Shown piece after piece: positions 1 to 5,951 of a stretch of 5,951 bases of DNA. Each line of letters opens with the position of its first letter. Within the stretch, counting starts at the first letter, position 1. A program made the translations under genes and the position numbers. Under the pieces are notes generated by a model. It was not told where the DNA came from and made no database searches. It saw only the letters and a list, made by a program, of their open reading frames with translations. Origin of the DNA: Deltaproteobacteria bacterium (GTDB lineage Bacteria > Myxococcota_A > UBA9160); assembly GCA_003520425.1 (NCBI GenBank), contig DOUU01000170.1, positions 1,988-7,938 on the forward strand, given 5' to 3'.

Positions 1-648
1 CGCCTCTTTATCTCTCTCGCATGCCGGCTCAGGGCCGCGCGGGCGCACACCGTTAAGCCCGCCAATGACGAAGTCCCTGCAGATGCCCTCGGCTTCTGCT
101 CGGGAAAGACACCCTTCGCGCCACTCTCGCGCACAGGCGTCTGCCGCGGCGAGGAGCATGCGCGCCACTGTGCGCGCCCGATCTGGCGCCAAGGCAAGCT
201 CGGCTCGAAGCTGCTGCGCCCAGAAATCGAGGAATCCTGCGATGCGACGCCTTCCCTTGCGCTTCATCCAGCGCGCGCCAAATCGCGCCTGAAGCGGACC
301 CAATAGATCCCCGCGCTGAAGAACCACGTCGAGATAGGCACCAAGCGCGCGATGAAGGCGCTGCGCAAAGGGCTCGGAAGCTGAGACCGAGAGGGCGTCC
401 TCGACTCGCTGGTAGATCCGCGCGACTTCCCGGTCGAAAAGGGCAAGGGCGAGGTCGTCGGCGTTCTCGAAATAGACGTAGCCGAGGCCCTTGCTGACCC
501 CTGCCCGTTCCGCCAAGCCCTCCATCGTGAACGCCTCGAACCCCGCCTCATTCAGGATCGAGGCGGCCACGTCGAGGAGGTGCTCGCGGCGCGCCGCGGC
601 GCTTAGGCGGAGCGCACGCGGCCTGCGCGGTGATTCCAGGGTCTCCAT
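1..648 (-). CDS. TetR/AcrR-family transcriptional repressor (3' end off the window)
   Basis: Reading the minus strand from ATG 648-646 gives 216 codons with no stop before the left edge, so the gene is partial at its C-terminus. TetR proteins are usually about 190-220 aa, so little should be missing. After a basic N-terminal extension (residues 1-20) comes the DNA-binding domain: a helix with REHLLDVAASILNEAGF (21-37), then the helix-turn-helix TMEGLAERAGVSKGLGYVYF (41-60), which matches the family pattern T-x-x-x-[IL]-A-x-x-A-G-V-S-K-G-x-x-Y-x-Y-F. The rest (about 65-216) is a helical ligand/dimerisation domain with no recognisable ligand signature. The Shine-Dalgarno is weak. The gene is divergent from the amidohydrolase gene, with 89 bp between the starts, and a perfect palindrome lies 14-34 bp upstream of its ATG. 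Inference: it represses the neighbouring enzyme and itself in response to a small molecule, perhaps the enzyme's substrate or product. The TetR assignment is firm; the inducer is unknown. Confidence 0.93.
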   Translation of the reverse strand, partial: METLESPRRPRALRLSAAARREHLLDVAASILNEAGFEAFTMEGLAERAGVSKGLGYVYFENADDLALALFDREVARIYQRVEDALSVSASEPFAQRLHRALGAYLDVVLQRGDLLGPLQARFGARWMKRKGRRRIAGFLDFWAQQLRAELALAPDRARTVARMLLAAADACAREWREGCLSRAEAEGICRDFVIGGLNGVRPRGPEPACERDKEA

Positions 649-662
649 CCCGGCCAAAGATT

Positions 663-682
663 AATTGACGTTTTCGTCAATT
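663..682. promoter_or_regulatory. Palindromic operator, probable TetR binding site
   Basis: The sequence AATTGACG-TTTT-CGTCAATT is a perfect inverted repeat with 8 bp arms and a 4 bp centre. It is the only perfect palindrome I noticed in the 89 bp between the divergent regulator and enzyme genes. Its length and symmetry suit a TetR dimer. It contains the -35 hexamer of the enzyme promoter and lies 14 bp upstream of the regulator's ATG, so occupancy could block both genes. Binding by this particular repressor is inferred from position. Confidence 0.8.
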
Positions 683-693
683 GCCAGTACGAT
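665..693 (+). promoter_or_regulatory. Sigma70-type promoter for the amidohydrolase gene
   Basis: TTGACG at 665-670 matches 5 of 6 bases of the -35 consensus. After an optimal 17 bp spacer, TACGAT at 688-693 matches 4 of 6 of the -10 consensus, including the key T-A and final A-T positions. Transcription would begin near 700, leaving a leader of about 38 nt before the GTG start at 738. The -35 box lies inside the left arm of the palindromic operator, so repressor binding would directly exclude RNA polymerase. I did not find an equally good promoter for the divergent tetR gene. Confidence 0.6.
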
Positions 694-723
694 GCTTTCA
701 AGCCCAACGAACTGTTACTAGCC

Positions 724-731
724 AAGGGAGG
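724..731 (+). promoter_or_regulatory. Ribosome binding site deciding the GTG start at 738
   Basis: AAGGGAGG lies 6 nt before the in-frame GTG at 738. This favours GTG 738 over the more upstream in-frame TTG at 681. That TTG lies inside the operator and upstream of the predicted transcription start, so it cannot be used if the promoter call is right. Confidence 0.75.
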
Positions 732-737
732 CTCTCC

Positions 738-1880
738 GTGCCGTACGCTGAAGGTCGCACCTTCTACGATGCCGATAGCCACCTGATGGAACTCAGCAAC
801 TGGCTTCTCCAGTACGCCGATCCCGAGATCCGCGACCGCGTTCGCCCGCTCTATCTGGGCGCTGCAGGAAGCCTCGCCGAACAGGCGATCGCCGATGCTG
901 AGGCACGTCGCGGCAACGCCGCAGCGGCTCAGGCGCTCGAGGCGAACCTCATGTCCGCGAAGGGTTGGCATGCCCTCGGTGCGTTCGATCCTGCCGAGCG
1001 CAGCCGCGCGCTCGACCTTCTCGGCTTCGAGAAGCAGCTCGTCTTCAGCACCTTTGCCGCAACCCAATTCCTAGGCGAGGACCTCGGCCTCCTCTATGGC
1101 GGCGCTCGCGCGCACAATCGTGCCATCGCGGAGTTTTGTGCCCACGACAAGCGGCTCATCGCCGTCGGATTCGCACCCTGGGGCGAACCCTCGCTTACGG
1201 CAAAGACTGCCAAAGAGGCGATCGCGATGGGCTGTGGTGCGATTCTTGTGCCCTCACATCCTCCCAGCGACAAGTCGCCCACGCATCCCGACTATCACGG
1301 CCTGTGGGATTATCTCGAGGAGGCGAACGTGCCATTCATGCTACACGTGGGAGGCGGTGGCCGTGTCCTCCGGCCCGCGTTCCACCAAAATGGAAAGCCG
1401 AAGACGACGGATTTCCTCGGTGGCGGCGAAAACATCCGCTCGAAGGACTTCATGGTCCTCCACAACCCGCCGGAGACCTTCCTCTCCTGCATGGTGCTCG
1501 ACGGAATTTTCGAGTCCTTCCCGCGCCTGCGCGGCGGCTGCATCGAGCAGGGCGCAATGTGGGTTGTCCCCTGGCTTAAGCGGCTTGATCTCGCACAGGA
1601 GAGCTTCCAGCGGACCGAGCCCTCACTGCGGCTGCCGCTCCGGGCTTCCGAGTACGTTCACGGACATCTGTGGTTTACGCCCTTCCCGACGGAACCCGTC
1701 GGCTGGCTGATCGAGCAGGCCGGTGAGGACCTCTTTCTCTTCTCCTCCGATTACCCTCACCCCGAGGGCGGACGGGATCCCCTTAGACGATTCGACTGCT
1801 CGCTCGAAAGCGTTTCCGAGAGAGCGAAGCAGCGCTTCTACTCCGCCAATTTCGCGGAGATGCTGGGTCTCGCCGTGTAG
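738..1880 (+). CDS. Amidohydrolase family 2 (metal-dependent TIM-barrel hydrolase or decarboxylase)
   Basis: The 380-residue protein starts at GTG 738, chosen for its strong Shine-Dalgarno. It has the landmarks of the amidohydrolase-2 family, TIM-barrel enzymes that use a bound divalent metal and include ACMSD-type decarboxylases and ring hydrolases. The N-terminus has DADSH (11-15), the beta-1 metal-binding Asp/His motif. An Ala-rich helical stretch (about 42-75) and GAFDPAERSRALDLLGF (81-97) follow. FMLHVGGGG (200-208) carries His203, a likely metal ligand. IEQGAMWVVPWLKRLD (269-284) resembles the family segment E-x-G-x-x-W-x-P-x-x-L-x-R-x-D. FSSDYPHPEGGRDP (335-348) carries Asp338, the expected catalytic Asp. 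There is no signal peptide, so it should be cytoplasmic. It reads divergently from the TetR gene under the operator-overlapping promoter and converges on trbI. The family is clear; the reaction and substrate cannot be told from sequence alone. An aromatic or xenobiotic carboxylate is one possibility. All family residues I can place are intact, so it is probably functional. Confidence 0.9.
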   Translation: MPYAEGRTFYDADSHLMELSNWLLQYADPEIRDRVRPLYLGAAGSLAEQAIADAEARRGNAAAAQALEANLMSAKGWHALGAFDPAERSRALDLLGFEKQLVFSTFAATQFLGEDLGLLYGGARAHNRAIAEFCAHDKRLIAVGFAPWGEPSLTAKTAKEAIAMGCGAILVPSHPPSDKSPTHPDYHGLWDYLEEANVPFMLHVGGGGRVLRPAFHQNGKPKTTDFLGGGENIRSKDFMVLHNPPETFLSCMVLDGIFESFPRLRGGCIEQGAMWVVPWLKRLDLAQESFQRTEPSLRLPLRASEYVHGHLWFTPFPTEPVGWLIEQAGEDLFLFSSDYPHPEGGRDPLRRFDCSLESVSERAKQRFYSANFAEMLGLAV

Positions 1881-1975
1881 CTCGAGAACTCCTCGCGCAT
1901 TCGGATCGACACCACATTTGCCACTAAACCTTTTGCTCCTCGGACCCGGCATCTAGCCTATTCGCCACCTTTGAT

Positions 1976-1989
1976 CACGCTACAGCGTG
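1976..1989. other. Small hairpin in the convergent intergenic gap
   Basis: CACGCT-AC-AGCGTG is a perfect 6 bp inverted repeat, realistically a 5 bp stem with a 4 nt loop. It sits in the 169 bp gap (1881-2049) between the 3' ends of the hydrolase gene and trbI. Neither strand has a T-tract after it, so it is at best a weak or Rho-assisted terminator element. I see no ORF, RNA gene or repeat in the rest of the gap. Confidence 0.25.
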
Positions 1990-2049
1990 TATCCGCATGG
2001 AGACCCTTTCCCCTCTTCGAGCGCTGGAGAATCCGTCTACTTGCTTGGT

Positions 2050-3345
2050 TCAGGTACCCGAGTAAGAACCCGGAAAGACGAGATCCTTCTTCACGAACAC
2101 ATTGAACCGGTAACCCGGACGAATCTCGATCGACGACTGCACGTTCATGTTGTGGCGGATCATCTCGGAGGCCGCCCCACCGAAGTTCTGGCCGAGCGCC
2201 GCGGCCAAAGTCTCCCGCAGGTCCTGGCGCTGGGATGTGATCTCTTGTGGGGAGGTTCCCTGACTCATCTGAAGTGCGCCGCTAATCACGCTTAGCAGGG
2301 CCGCGCTTCCAAAGACGCGAAGCATGTGGCGGTTGACTCGATCCTCGAAGCCGGCGGCACCCTCGTCATCGACGCCAGGCATCGAACCGATATTGAGCTG
2401 ATCTCCGTTGGGCAGGATGAGCCGCTGCCAGGCGACGAGAAGCCTGTCTTGGTCGTAGGTCAGGACACTGTCGTAAACGCCGGTGATCACCGTCCCTTGC
2501 GGAATGAGAAGGTAACCTCCCGTCACCGAGTCATAGACATTTTCTCGGACTCTGGCGGTCAGCATGCCCGGGAGATCAGAGTTCGCACCGGTCACGAGCA
2601 CTGCAGGCACGACCGCGCCAGCCGTCACTTCGTACGGCGAAAGGGGTGACGTCACGAGGTAGGCGTTCGTTTGCTCGTCTTGCGCGAGTGCCGCCCTATC
2701 GAGGAAGTCTCGCTTCGCGACCTGATTGTTCTGAGCGACCGTGGGGTCGGGCTCCCGCGTAAGCCCTTGCGCAGCCGCCAGGATCCGCTGAGTGGAGTCA
2801 GCGCTCGGTGCGACGGTCCCGGGCATGCCGCGCGCAGGCGTATTGGCCTCCTCCGCCCTTTCGGGTCGAGCATGGCGGAAGCCACCTACAAGGGGCGGAG
2901 CCTCATAGGCGCGGCGGCGCCGCGCCTCCTCTTCACTCTGGCCGCTCGTGCTTCCGATCGAGAGCGGCGGCTTCTCCTCGAGCGAAGCCTTCGGTTCGGG
3001 CGCAGGCGGAGATTCCTCGACTGCGGCCTCCGGACTTTGAGCTCGGGGCGGCACTGCGATGCCATCCGGCTGACTTCGCCAGAAAGGTTCGAGCACTGGA
3101 TTGGCCTTCGGTGTTTCTATCTGAGCCGAGCGGAGGCGCTCGTTGTTTTCAACCAGGGTGGCCGCCGCGGCGAGAATGACGCCCACGAGAATGGCTCCGA
3201 GGACGATGAGGGCTCGCCGGTTGAGCCGGGTAGTCTTTGGCTCAGGATGAGACTCAAGGCCCTCTGGAAGCTTCCGCTGCACGATCCGCTTGCGCAACCT
3301 CGCGATGAACCCGGCGATAGCACCGAGTGACTTAGACGATTTCAT
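2050..3345 (-). CDS. trbI: TrbI, VirB10-like core protein of the conjugative type IV secretion system
   Basis: This is a 431-residue VirB10/TrbI-family protein, which spans inner membrane, periplasm and outer membrane and links secretion ATPase activity to the channel. A short basic cytoplasmic N-terminus (1-43) precedes one membrane helix (about 44-64, RALIVLGAILVGVILAAAA). A Pro/Glu/Ala-rich, probably disordered periplasmic linker (about 80-180) follows. The conserved C-terminal beta-barrel domain (about 225-425) includes SPYEVTAGAVVPAVLVTGANSD (236-257), the DLPGMLTARVRENVYDS region (257-273), GGYLLIPQGTVITGVYDS (276-293), a hydrophobic stretch AALLSVISGALQ (348-359) matching the outer-membrane antenna region, and the terminal YRFNVFVKKDLVFP. 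The start is ATG 3345: it overlaps the trbG stop as ATGA and has GGAG (3354-3357) 8 nt upstream. The frame stays open further upstream, but that part lies inside trbG and looks non-coding. Length is normal for the family. It is the last visible gene of the trb run. Confidence 0.95.
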   Translation of the reverse strand: MKSSKSLGAIAGFIARLRKRIVQRKLPEGLESHPEPKTTRLNRRALIVLGAILVGVILAAAATLVENNERLRSAQIETPKANPVLEPFWRSQPDGIAVPPRAQSPEAAVEESPPAPEPKASLEEKPPLSIGSTSGQSEEEARRRRAYEAPPLVGGFRHARPERAEEANTPARGMPGTVAPSADSTQRILAAAQGLTREPDPTVAQNNQVAKRDFLDRAALAQDEQTNAYLVTSPLSPYEVTAGAVVPAVLVTGANSDLPGMLTARVRENVYDSVTGGYLLIPQGTVITGVYDSVLTYDQDRLLVAWQRLILPNGDQLNIGSMPGVDDEGAAGFEDRVNRHMLRVFGSAALLSVISGALQMSQGTSPQEITSQRQDLRETLAAALGQNFGGAASEMIRHNMNVQSSIEIRPGYRFNVFVKKDLVFPGSYSGT

Positions 3346-4355
3346 GGCGTCTTCTCCAGCGCCGAGCTGGCGATGATCGGGTGAAGCCGCCGAATCGTGA
3401 CTTGCTCCTGGTGAGGGCCCACGCCCAAGACAAGCACGGCACGGCTGAAGAGCTTGTCCACGATGTAATAACGGCCGCGGAGGCGGTAGTTGACGAGCGA
3501 CCGGTCGCCGGTCGCGGTCTCGACAAAGAGGGCCGGCGCCTCGGTGACGTGCATCGACGGGGGCATGTGGAGGTACACGTGAACGCCATCGTCGAAGACC
3601 TGAGTGGGACGCCAAGAGGTTTCGTCTCCTTCAATGGCGTAGCCGAAATCGAGATCCTCGGGACGAACGGTCGGCCCCGAGGCGACGACCCGTTGCGCCT
3701 CCTCAGTCCGAAGCCTCGACTCGCGATCCTTCGCAGCCGTCCAGCGAACCACGATCTCTTGGGGATAGTAGAAGCGGGCACTCCGCACATACGCTCCGCT
3801 CTCCTCCGTCGTTGAAATGAGTCCCAGGTGGTAGACGCGACGATTCGTGGAGATCACGAGGTTCGTCGAGATCTCCGGTTCCGTAGGCTTTACGACGACG
3901 TGGGAAGCGCGCGCCTCAGGCGGACCGCTCTCCATGGGCTGGGCGTGCCACCGAAGGGGGTCGCCCAGGGCCACGTCGAGCACCTCTTCTCCGGCCTCAA
4001 GCTCGATCTCACAGACACGAAGTGGCTTGCAGGTGAGAATCGGCTGAATCTGGCCGTAGGGAAAGATGACAAACCCGGCTCGCGCATTGCGGATCACCGG
4101 GGCTTCCCCTGTCTCCCGGAATCTGCGGACCGCGGCCTGGATCTCCGGGTCCTGAATGCCCAAGAGTTCGGACCCAGCGGACGGAGGTGGCGCGGGATCC
4201 GCCGCCTCCGTCTTGGGTTCTTCGGACAGGCGGGTGGCGGCGGCGAGGTCCTCGACAGCGAGGGGCGCCGGGGAGGCGCACGCCAACGCCGCCGCCAGCG
4301 GCGCGGCGGGTAAAGCGCGCCGGAGAGACAAAAGAGCGTTCGACCGAAGCAGCAT
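3342..4355 (-). CDS. trbG: TrbG, VirB9-like outer-membrane core component
   Basis: This is a 337-residue VirB9/TrbG/CagX-family protein, which forms the outer-membrane-proximal ring of the conjugation channel with TrbI. The N-terminus is an export signal: basic (RSNALLSLRR), then hydrophobic (PAAPLAAALA), then Cys26. ALAC fits the lenient lipobox pattern, so either lipidation at Cys26 or signal peptidase I cleavage after ACA (25-27) is possible. A low-complexity Pro/Ala/Glu linker (30-62) follows. The N-terminal domain has FPYGQIQPILTCKPLRVCEIEL (98-119) and the AGEEV segment (121-125), hallmarks of the family. A central region has KPTEPEISTNLVISTNRRVYHL (156-177). The C-terminal domain has GDETSWRPTQVFDDGVHVYLHMP (243-265) and VLGVGPHQEQVTIRR (309-323). 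The start ATG 4355 has an excellent Shine-Dalgarno. It lies 19 nt after trbF, and its stop overlaps the trbI start (ATGA), implying translational coupling. Confidence 0.95.
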   Translation of the reverse strand: MLLRSNALLSLRRALPAAPLAAALACASPAPLAVEDLAAATRLSEEPKTEAADPAPPPSAGSELLGIQDPEIQAAVRRFRETGEAPVIRNARAGFVIFPYGQIQPILTCKPLRVCEIELEAGEEVLDVALGDPLRWHAQPMESGPPEARASHVVVKPTEPEISTNLVISTNRRVYHLGLISTTEESGAYVRSARFYYPQEIVVRWTAAKDRESRLRTEEAQRVVASGPTVRPEDLDFGYAIEGDETSWRPTQVFDDGVHVYLHMPPSMHVTEAPALFVETATGDRSLVNYRLRGRYYIVDKLFSRAVLVLGVGPHQEQVTIRRLHPIIASSALEKTP

Positions 4356-4362
4356 TCAAAAA

Positions 4363-4370
4363 CTCCTCCA
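4363..4370 (-). promoter_or_regulatory. Strong ribosome binding site of trbG
   Basis: On the minus strand TGGAGGAG lies 7 nt before the trbG ATG (4355), partly within the 19 nt trbF-trbG gap. It fixes the trbG start and looks like the strongest Shine-Dalgarno in the trb run. For comparison, trbF has AGGGAG (5034-5039) 5 nt upstream and trbI has GGAG 8 nt upstream. Confidence 0.75.
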
Positions 4371-4374
4371 GGGT

Positions 4375-5028
4375 CTAGAGCCGGCGGCTCCAGCTGATGT
4401 GCGTGACGTAGAAGCCCAGCGGGTTGTGCGTGATCTCGTCGGTAGTATGGGGTGGATCAATTTCCACCGTGAACTGGCCTGTCCAGCGTTCGTCTCCGAT
4501 CGTTTGTCCATCGACGGAACGCTGGATCTCACGCCACTCCGCCTGCCAGGTGTTGGAGGAGACTTGGAGAAGGCTCTCCACTTGGGCTGTGACCGTCCGC
4601 CGCTCCATCACCGCGAACGGGCTCTCCGCCCGGAAGTGTTCATTCAAAAATGTGGTCGCCGCTCCACGCGTCGTGCGATAGGCCGCTTCAAGGATGTTCT
4701 TCTGCGCCGTGCGGTCCGGGGTCACCTCGCGTACGCGCTGCACGTATTCCTGGACCTGCCAGGCAATGATGCGCGAGTCGGTGATTACCGTTGCCTCCGC
4801 GGGTCCAAGGACAAGACTTCGCCCGGCTTCGTCGACGCGCACGATGTACGGCACCACTTGACTGCGAGAGGCGAGCCATGCCATCCCGCCTGCCTGTGCA
4901 GCGTTGGAGATGAGCGCGGCCATGGCGAGGATCTGCCAGTTGCGTTTGGCAGTCAGGAAGTGACGGTAGCGCTCGTTCCAGATCCCCTTAGCCGATTCGT
5001 AGGGATTCTCGGGGATGCGCGCGGTCAT
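4375..5028 (-). CDS. trbF: TrbF, VirB8-like inner-membrane scaffold protein
   Basis: This is a 217-residue TrbF/VirB8-family protein, a bitopic inner-membrane scaffold whose periplasmic NTF2-like domain contacts the other channel proteins. The N-terminal cytoplasmic motif NPYESAKGIWNERYRHFLTAKRNW (8-31) is the TrbF signature (NPY...WNERY...W). One membrane helix follows (about 32-53). The periplasmic part has VPYIVRVDEAGR (59-70), the PDR-TAQKNILEAAYRTTRG helix (104-122), VTAQVESLLQVSSNTWQAEWRE (146-167) and the closing NPLGFYVTHISWSRRL (202-217), typical of the family. The start is ATG 5028, overlapping the trbL stop as ATGA, with AGGGAG 5 nt upstream. Length is close to that of plasmid homologues, and nothing appears missing. 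Confidence 0.95.
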   Translation of the reverse strand: MTARIPENPYESAKGIWNERYRHFLTAKRNWQILAMAALISNAAQAGGMAWLASRSQVVPYIVRVDEAGRSLVLGPAEATVITDSRIIAWQVQEYVQRVREVTPDRTAQKNILEAAYRTTRGAATTFLNEHFRAESPFAVMERRTVTAQVESLLQVSSNTWQAEWREIQRSVDGQTIGDERWTGQFTVEIDPPHTTDEITHNPLGFYVTHISWSRRL

Positions 5029-5951
5029 GTGTTCTCCCTATTGTCGCTCGTCACTCCCGGAACGGTCTTCTGAGCATCGCCATTCGCTCCGAGCTCACGA
5101 GACTCGCCGCTCAGGACCGGGGTCGAGACGCTGGCAGTGGCGCGTTGTGGAGCGCCTGGTCTTGCTGTAACCGCGAAGTGCATCGCGCGGCGGTCACGGA
5201 GATAGGCTGCGGTGCTGACCCGGCCTTCTCCTGCAAGACGATGAAACGACGCACGAGCGGCGGAAGCGCCGAGCGAAACTCCTCCGTGCATGATCGCCCC
5301 GGTGATGCTCCCCCCGCCTCGGCGATGATCGGCGGCAAACCGCCCTGCCTCGGTCATTGCCGCAGTCATCCGCGCCACGGGCTGCGTAGCGGCACGCGTG
5401 AGTGCGAAAGGTAGGAAGGCCCATGAGACTCCCGTGGCCGCCGACCGGAGCGCGGTATCGAGATGGGTGGTGACGCTTCCGCCAAGAAGCCCGGAGGCAT
5501 AGGCGGGCACATTCCATGCGACGAAGGCGTAGACCAGTGCTCCTGCGAGCACTTGGAAGAACTCCGGCGCACTTCCGCCTGCGGCAGCAATCATCGGCTG
5601 CCATGAGGCTGCGAGGGCAGTACCGAGCCCGATGATGAGGTAAAGGAGGAAGAGCTTGACCCCGGTCGAGACCGCGAGGGACAGATACCGTTCAGCGAAC
5701 GGCAGCGTCCAGCTCGAGCCCGCGAATCCGAGGAGAAGAACGCCTCCTCCGATCACGATGCACATCTCGACGAGGGCAATGACCAGGTTCGCGGCAATGA
5801 CCGCAAATGCGAGAAAGATGAGAAGAGAGACCAGCGCCGCGAGGAAGGCCCCCGTGACAGCGCTGAGCCATCCCGAGGTGTTGATTCCACTCCAGACGCT
5901 GGAGGAGACCAGGATTCCTTGGTCGAGGACGGTGCTCGGGTTGAGCTCCTG
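5025..5951 (-). CDS. trbL: TrbL, VirB6-like polytopic membrane channel protein (5' end off the window)
   Basis: The frame is open from the right edge to a TGA at 5027-5025, giving the C-terminal 308 residues of a TrbL/VirB6-family inner-membrane protein. An internal ATG at 5765 is not the start: the 62 codons before it are clearly TrbL (a soluble stretch with QELNPSTVLDQGI, then GAFLAALVSLLIFLAFAV and more membrane sequence). Hydrophobic segments lie at about visible residues 35-60, 64-78, 93-115 and 131-150, followed by a weakly hydrophobic region to about 185. The C-terminal tail of roughly 100 residues is hydrophilic and rich in Gly/Ala/Arg/Ser, as is common and variable in this family. 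The first residues of the protein (normally a signal-like N-terminus and further helices) lie outside the window. It overlaps trbF by ATGA and is the most upstream visible gene of the operon. Confidence 0.92.
   Translation of the reverse strand, partial: QELNPSTVLDQGILVSSSVWSGINTSGWLSAVTGAFLAALVSLLIFLAFAVIAANLVIALVEMCIVIGGGVLLLGFAGSSWTLPFAERYLSLAVSTGVKLFLLYLIIGLGTALAASWQPMIAAAGGSAPEFFQVLAGALVYAFVAWNVPAYASGLLGGSVTTHLDTALRSAATGVSWAFLPFALTRAATQPVARMTAAMTEAGRFAADHRRGGGSITGAIMHGGVSLGASAARASFHRLAGEGRVSTAAYLRDRRAMHFAVTARPGAPQRATASVSTPVLSGESRELGANGDAQKTVPGVTSDNRENT

Noticed and set aside
264..551. Minus-strand open frame within the tetR region
   Set aside because: It is in a different frame from the clear TetR reading (HTH at residues 41-60 of the 648-start frame) and has a Ser/Arg-rich shadow composition.
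681..737. In-frame TTG at 681 as the start of the amidohydrolase
   Set aside because: It lies inside the palindromic operator and upstream of the predicted transcription start, and it has no ribosome site. GTG 738 has AAGGGAGG at ideal spacing and begins where family similarity begins.
603..1067. Minus-strand open frame opposite the 5' part of the hydrolase gene and across the operator
   Set aside because: It conflicts with the tetR start region, the promoter/operator and the hydrolase gene, and shows no domain.
1976..1989. Bidirectional intrinsic terminator between the convergent genes
   Set aside because: The stem is only 5-6 bp and neither strand has a following T-tract, so I kept it only as a low-confidence hairpin.
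2671..3330. Plus-strand open frame (219 codons) opposite trbI
   Set aside because: It is antisense to trbI, Arg/Ser/Leu-rich, with no recognisable domain or ribosome site; a by-product of GC-rich codon bias.
3346..3615. An N-terminal extension of TrbI of 90 residues
   Set aside because: The extra sequence is Arg/Pro/His-rich out-of-frame trbG and resembles no TrbI. ATG 3345 has a ribosome site, gives the ATGA overlap and starts a normal TrbI N-terminus.
4156..5073. Long plus-strand open frame (305 codons) opposite trbG and trbF
   Set aside because: It is antisense to two confidently identified genes and has Arg/Gly-rich low-similarity composition and no domain. Such frames are expected in GC-rich coding DNA.
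5025..5765. ATG 5765 as the start of TrbL
   Set aside because: The open frame continues to the window edge with further TrbL-like membrane sequence, so this is an internal methionine.

Overview
This window is GC-rich DNA, by eye around 60% or more, and almost every base is coding. It most likely comes from a conjugative element (ICE or plasmid) in a Gram-negative bacterium, probably Pseudomonadota. The evidence is a run of four P-type (trb) type IV secretion genes with periplasmic and outer-membrane core components. I cannot name a genus.

The left third (1-1880) is a divergent regulator/enzyme pair. A TetR-family repressor gene reads leftward from 648 and runs off the left edge without a stop. 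An amidohydrolase-family (amidohydrolase 2) enzyme reads rightward from a GTG at 738 to 1880. The 89 bp between the two starts hold a perfect 8-4-8 palindrome (663-682). Its left arm contains the -35 box of a good sigma70-type promoter pointing at the enzyme gene. This is a textbook arrangement for a local repressor controlling its neighbour and probably itself.

A 169 bp gap (1881-2049) then separates convergent genes. It contains only a small hairpin and no convincing terminator.

The right two thirds (2050-5951) are the distal end of a mating-pair-formation operon on the minus strand. In transcription order it reads trbL (5' part missing, off the right edge), trbF, trbG, trbI. The genes are tightly packed: trbL/trbF and trbG/trbI overlap as ATGA, and trbF and trbG are 19 nt apart. 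Together they encode the VirB6-like inner-membrane channel protein (TrbL), the VirB8-like scaffold (TrbF), and the VirB9-like and VirB10-like proteins of the envelope-spanning core (TrbG, TrbI). There is no trbH between trbG and trbI, and TrbG itself carries a possible lipobox cysteine.

The TetR/hydrolase pair sits directly beyond trbI, the usual last gene of the module. It is best read as accessory (cargo or insertion-flank) DNA. Nothing here is an obviously new system. The most informative points are the repressor/operator/promoter layout, the unknown substrate of the hydrolase, and the trbH-less core with a possibly lipidated TrbG.
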